This document shows positions 56,639 to 61,446 of a stretch of DNA of 61,446 nt, piece after piece; the first letter of the stretch is position 1; the number at the start of each line of letters is the position of its first letter. The DNA lies in contig JAMQCK010000112.1 of the NCBI GenBank assembly GCA_024196135.1, positions 1-61,446 of the forward strand, read 5' to 3'. The notes below the pieces were generated by a model. It made no database searches, had not been told where the DNA came from, and worked only from the letters and a program-made list of their open reading frames with translations. The position numbers and the translations under genes are program-made. The DNA comes from Pleurotus ostreatus/Saccharomyces cerevisiae fusant (taxonomy: Eukaryota > Opisthokonta).

Positions 56639-57825
56639 CTACACGCCGCCGATGCCGGCGTGCTTCAGCAGTTCATCGACTTCGACATCTACAAATGGCC
56701 CGCGTCAGCAAGTATAGGGATAGCCCAGACCAAGTGCTACGCACGGTCTTCTGTATGCTTCATCCGCGAGGCGAAGGTGCACACGTTGCCTATGAATGCG
56801 GTCTACGTTAGCAACTCGTCACTCGTCTCCTGAAGAGACGCACCTGGAACCAGAACGAACTCGCCGCCCAGCTGAGAGATCTTGCCCTGCTTTCCCAGCA
56901 GCGACGGGTTCTTGAAGGCTTGCTGCATTTCGACGTCAGAACTCCTCTTCGCGGCCACCACCGGGACGTAAGCGGACAGGAAGGTTACTTACTGCGATAC
57001 CGCCTACGGCTCTCGTTACGATGTTGCCCTGAGGGAGATACTTCTTGGGCTCCTGCCCCGCCGGTGTCCTATCCAGCGTCTCAACGTTCATGCCGAGTGC
57101 ACGAAACACTTTTCGATCGGGATCCGCATACATAGCGCCTTGGAAGCCGGTCTTCTCTGGGGGGGGCGCGGGTCAGCATGATGAGCACTGGACGTGTATA
57201 TATGCGCCTCTAAGATTGCCTTAGGCGCACCTGCGTATTCCCGTATGAAGCCAGCATCCCCACACCCGACGACAGCAAGTTGCACATTCGTCGTCTTCAG
57301 CGCATCCGGAGAGGCAGCTTGAGCGAGCGCAGTCACGTATGCCTGAGCATACATGGTTAGCGCATGTTGCCGTCGGAACAAGGCAAGGCTCACCTGGCAA
57401 TTCTGCGTGCGGAAACGAGGAGAAATGAGATTGTATTCAGGTCGTGACACCTCAATTCTCAACGTACTCCGCAGAGGAAGTGACCTATGGTGGTGAAGCC
57501 GATCAGCTTTGGCCTTAAGAAAGTAGGAAGGACGGGAGAGTATTCAGGGACTGCATATATGCGCCGGAAGGTGGCTGCATGCGCATCGAAGTGCATATAT
57601 GCGCGTCCAAGTGAACTACATGTGCCAGGAAACGGGATATATGCGCGGGAATTGGGGAAATTATACGCCCACAGAGCGGAGGCACGTACGGATGAACACC
57701 ACGACCGTCTGATTCTCCGCATAGATCGATCCAAACTTGACCTTCCTACCCTGCGCGTCGTAGACGTTGAGCTGGGCCGCTGAAGCAAGGGTCGCTTCAT
57801 CGAGGAGGGTGTTGGGGTCGGACAT
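56639..57825 (-). CDS. Peroxiredoxin-like 2 (AhpC/TSA-type thioredoxin fold) protein
   Basis: Thioredoxin-fold protein of the PRXL2/FAM213 type, likely redox-active (family inferred). Eight exons: 57825-57690, 57484-57468, 57402-57394, 57342-57231, 57156-56993, 56922-56844, 56789-56745, 56688-56639; 203 aa. The active-site region VVVFIRHFLCGNCQAYV is assembled from two tiny exons of 17 and 9 nt, the first Cys from one and the second from the other. Later motifs: VVGCGDAGFIREYA, MYADPDRKVFRALGM, LGGEFVLVPGNVCTFASRMKHTEDH, all usual for the family. Intron 1 is long (205 nt) and contains repeated GCGCATATAT motifs. The Met at 57825 is used; another in-frame Met lies at 57849. Confidence 0.85.
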
Positions 57826-59174
57826 GGCGTCAATGATGTTGTCCTTCAAGGTGATGGAGAATAGTGATCAGGACGCGGTCGGTGGAGAACAAGACGGAGT
57901 CGGCAGGGACCAAGACGCGCTGGACACCGGTAACGGCGACGACTGCGATGCGCAGCAGCAGTAGCAGCAGCGATGAGGAGCGACGATACAGCGGACGACG
58001 CGATGGAGATGGCGGTCGGGATCAAGGAGGGCGGGAAAGACGCGAGAATCGCGCTCGATGACGGGGACCATTCGGGTCGTCGACTGTGCGGGGTACCGGG
58101 ACATCGGGCCGATGTGTCGGCACGTGCGCAAAACGTGCGTGACCAACCAGAAATACCATGCGTGACTGCCCATGACTCGAACTTGCAAGTTCAACTTCAT
58201 CGCTCATCTTGACCTAGTTTCACGGTCCTTCGACGGCTGTGTATCACTGCATATGGTGTGGCTGTAACTATACTAGCCGGCAGTTGCGCCTCAAGCGTCA
58301 AACTCTTACGCCTAAAGTGCCAAACCCGTACGGATCGCCGATGGGAGCAGGGCCAACGTGCTATCGTCCCTAATCGAGACCGCAGCTCCGAATTCTTCGG
58401 GCTTGTCTCTCCTATTGAGACAGGCCCCCAGCATGTCTCCGCGGCCTTTCAGGTTTTCACGCGATTCTACCGGTGTCCTAGCCAAGTGGCGTTTGCCTGC
58501 GACGATCCCACTGACAGACGTCCTCCTCCGGCTATCACGCCCACAGCATGGCTGACCCGCACTCGGTAAGGAACGGAGCCCTTTGATTGCCACAAGCTAA
58601 CTCTTTCAGAAGAAAAGACAACGAAGTCATCTCGATTTCTTCGTCGAGGGATTTCCTGACAACACTTGAAGACGGCCTGAGCAGTACATCAGTCGCTCCC
58701 AGCGCGCCACTTGGTTGCGCGAGCAAGGTCCCCGAAATCCGGGGCCTTTCTACCTTCTACACACTGCAACAACCTTTACGAGAGCCTTCGCCATCGGGCA
58801 GGTTCTGCATCGCACTTCAAAGATATCCGTATCTGGTCCATGTGCGACAGAGCCGCGATGCCACCACGGACTTGTTTGCCTCCGTGTTCAACTGCACTAA
58901 TCCACGACTGCAGTTCCCAGGACTGACGCGCTCTCACTGCGAATGGGGCCTAACAGGGCGTTCCCGCAATCGCTTAAAAGGCTGATTCGAGGCGCAGCAT
59001 GACAGATATTCTACCTGCTCGCCCGACCCTGCTATTACGCCGTGGACTCACGGTCTTTACCTTGCGCATCGGTGAGTCGTTTGCAAGACGTGATCAGGTT
59101 CGGTAATCCCAATTTCTCAGATCTCAGGGTTGTCTCTGGTACTGCGGCTCGTCGTTGTGCGCTCGGGGTGCTCC
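57826..59174. other. Intergenic region, possibly with unresolved 5' exons
   Basis: 1.35 kb between divergent genes. Includes a short CAG-rich tract (57948-57970). A clean-looking intron (59071-59119, gtgagt...ctcag) and plus-strand ORFs (e.g. 58587-58985 with KDNEVISISSSRDFL) may be upstream exons of the zinc-finger gene, but I could not join them in frame. Confidence 0.4.
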
Positions 59175-60294
59175 ATGTTCACATCGCCTTGGGCTCAGAA
59201 GGGGACGATTAAGTGGACATCGGATGGGAATCGTTACTCCGGCCCGCTCTTCAAGGCATCGACAAACGTAGACCTGAGGGGCCTCGGCGAATCTCTTCCT
59301 CAGCATCCTGAGGAGTACTCCGTCGACGCAGCGCTCGTGCCCTCCGTCTCTATCGGCTTGGACCTGGAAGCTGGTTCTTACTTCCGTCCCACCGACACTT
59401 CTATCGCCAAGGAATCCCCATATTCAACTTGCGACGCGTTCTCCCCTCCGCCGTCGTCTCCTGTCAGGCAGGCTATCGCCAGCTTCGATCCCGGAGACCG
59501 GCATCCGGCGCTACACGACGGAGGCATGGGTTGGAATGGTGCTCTTCCCACTCCCCAAATTCTCCCCGTCCCATGTCCAGCCCCCGAGCCAGCATCCGAG
59601 CCGCTTGATGTTTTCCCGCACACGGGAGGTCCAGATCTGCCGCAGATGGTGCCCCTGTGTGCTTTCGACTCGCTCCGCCCGGGTGCGTGGATTGCCACCG
59701 CAAAGATAGGTAGCACGCTGATCTAAAATGCAGGATATGCGATGCGCGAGGGCTTTAAGCCGTCCCTCTCCCCCTCCCCGCGAGCCTTCGACATTGCACC
59801 CCTTCATGATCACTTCCACTGGCCTACCCACTGGGCAGCTGATCCACGTCCTGATCGGCATTCGCCTGTCCCAACTCACGATGACTCGACCCACGCAATA
59901 CCTTCAAGGCTTCCAGCGGACGATCATAACTCAGTAACTCTAGACGCCGCCACTACGCGTTACAATCGCCAGAAGCCAAACGCACCACGTAAACTCCGAG
60001 TGGCGACGGTGCGCCGTCAGGAGGCCTCCAAAAGCCGTCGCAGCACCACCTCGGCTGCCACCTACGCATGTCCCTTTCAGCCGCATTGCAAGTCGACTTT
60101 CACAAGGCAGTTCAGCCTCGCGAGTGCGTTTTTCCACAGGTCTGAAGGTGGTTCGTACTGACAGTCTGTCTGACTTCGCAGACCACATCAGATCGCACAA
60201 GGATGCGCGCGAGTTCGCCTGCCCGGTGGAGGGTTGCGACAAGCGCTTCAATACAGCGGCCTTATGCTCGAGTCATGGGAAGCGCTGCCATTGA
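59175..60294 (+). CDS. C2H2 zinc-finger protein, probable transcription factor
   Basis: Exons 59175-59682, 59734-60123, 60182-60294; at least 336 aa. Residues ~1-270 are disordered (Ser/Pro/Asp rich). The C-terminus has two C2H2 fingers: CPFQPHCKSTFTRQFSLANHIRSH, split by the last intron before ANH, and CPVEGCDKRFNTAALCSSH with a GKRCH ending, both with standard spacing. A basic stretch (RKLRVATVRRQEASKSRR) before the fingers could be an NLS. The start at 59175 is the first ATG of the open exon, but an intron acceptor just upstream (59119) suggests additional 5' exons. Confidence 0.75.
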
Positions 60295-61446
60295 CTATTC
60301 ATATACCCTATGAGCAGATAGATGGATCCGTGGACTTGAAGAGGCATTCGCTCGCTTGACTCATTCTCGATCCCACATTCATCTCGCAGAACATTTCTTG
60401 TCTGTACCTCCCTATCAGGACTCTCTTAAGAGCGGACTTATGGTGGCTTAATTTACCTGTAGCTTACAAATCCTGTCGTTTCGCGGTTGTGTCTTTACGG
60501 AACACTGTTACGCACCTTCTTCTGACTTTCTTGTGGAATTGTAGCTTCAGCTCAAAACCATTCTAGAGAAATGCCAGAGAATAGAACCACTGAGTAGAGG
60601 CACTGATACTCAAGGACTTCAGACGCAAAGATTAGTTGAAGTCAATGAATCACCGTGACAAGTTCAACATCGCAACTCGAACATTACACTCACGTGTCGA
60701 CAACGTGGCTCGGCGAGGAAAGTCCGGGCCGCTCGTCGGGCTTGTCTCTTACGGCCGGGCCCCGAAATGTTGCCATCGAAGAGCCTTCGTGCGATCCTGA
60801 ATCTTCAGATGTATCATACGAATTCAGTTGCAGCCTTGCAAGTAGGTCACAAACCCACTTTCTTACTACTAGAGCTGGGAGTGTCTGAAATTGGCGGCGA
60901 CTCCTCGCTTTCTGGAGCGCCTTGGATCCCGCATCTCGCGCCGAGCCTCCCTGTTGAGGTCACCTCATTCGCAATCCAGCTCTCTTCTGGCCTTCTCGGA
61001 GAGGGGCGCTAGCATGTGCCTCCGACGAACCCCCATTGATCCCTCCGTCTGGACAGCGGGCCGGAGACAGGACCCCTGACAATACACATAGAGGCCGGAT
61101 ACTGAAAATCGGCCTTTTGGGCATTCCTGTCCGGACCCCCGACGGGGGTCCTCGCCATTCTTGTCCGGAATCGTATTTGGCCTGAAATAAACACCAAAAA
61201 ATCGCCAAAAATTTCCGGGGCGTCTCAGGCGCCGTATCCTTGTATATGGCACCGGTTTGGGCCTTCTTGGCTCTCTTTTATGCTGCTCAGGCGCACCCAG
61301 ACAGATTTGTTCGACGAGAGAGCGGAAAAAGATCATTTCATCGCGCAAAAGTGCAAAACGCGACGCGCTCGCCGCGTTCGAACTCGTACACAACTTCTCG
61401 TCGTGGCGCGCAATTCCATTAGACCATCGTAGCATCTTACGGTCGG
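60295..61446. other. Intergenic region at right edge
   Basis: 1.15 kb without a recognised gene. Positions 61080-61170 contain several tgtccgga motifs and a palindromic-looking acccccgacgggggt, possibly a repeat-derived sequence, but no complete element is visible. A plus-strand ORF at 61240-61422 begins like a signal peptide and could be noise. Confidence 0.35.

Noticed and set aside
57948..57970. CAG/CAGTAG trinucleotide tract
   Set aside because: Only a few units and interrupted; not inside a supported exon.
61080..61240. Possible LTR or transposon end near the right edge
   Set aside because: Short repeated tgtccgga and a 15-bp palindrome are visible, but no TIR/LTR partner or ORF lies within the window.

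Overview
The window is nuclear DNA of a filamentous basidiomycete, most likely a mushroom-forming Agaricomycete (inference). The evidence is dense short GT-AG introns (mostly 47-60 nt), GC-rich coding sequence, a GMC oxidoreductase of the aryl-alcohol oxidase type, and lineage-typical F-box and DUF7918-like families. No bacterial, organellar or viral genes were seen. Gene models below were assembled by hand from splice sites, reading phase and family motifs. Exon lengths were checked for phase consistency in nearly every multi-exon gene.

Layout. 1-13.6 kb: the N-terminal part of a very large helicase / NFX1 zinc finger / AAA protein (minus, running off the left edge), a Cys-rich single-pass membrane protein, and two indoleamine 2,3-dioxygenase (IDO) paralogues on opposite strands enclosing an intron-containing tRNA-Leu(CAA) and an unknown protein. 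13.6-22.4 kb: a long gene-poor stretch, a MYND zinc-finger protein, two tandem F-box paralogues with an F-box relic upstream, and a small secreted protein. 22.8-24 kb: a non-autonomous hAT-like transposon with an 8-bp target duplication. 24.2-34.2 kb: GMC oxidoreductase, eIF6, glutathione S-transferase, a frameshifted F-box gene, a type II membrane protein resembling fucosyltransferases, and ribosomal protein S10. 34.8-45.5 kb: six same-strand tandem paralogues of a DUF7918-like nuclear protein family, split by a second TIR element. 45.8-60.3 kb: galactokinase, secreted aspartic protease, Mx/dynamin-type GTPase, cofactor-independent phosphoglycerate mutase, peroxiredoxin-like 2 protein and a C2H2 zinc-finger protein.

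How the genes relate. Housekeeping genes (eIF6, RPS10, GAL1, phosphoglycerate mutase) look like a stable scaffold into which lineage-specific families have expanded. The DUF7918-like array sits exactly between RPS10 and GAL1. The IDO pair would feed tryptophan into the kynurenine/NAD pathway. The secreted or membrane products (GMC oxidase, aspartic protease, small secreted protein, Cys-rich membrane protein) fit extracellular degradation and surface sensing.

The strongest candidate for something undescribed is the six-gene DUF7918-like array. Each copy keeps the same exon architecture, and five of the six end in a SUMO-interaction-like motif (xIDLTxD type). Other notable observations are very small exons (8, 9 and 17 nt) in galactokinase, the peroxiredoxin-like gene and dynamin, two GC-AG introns, and a homopolymer frameshift in an F-box gene.
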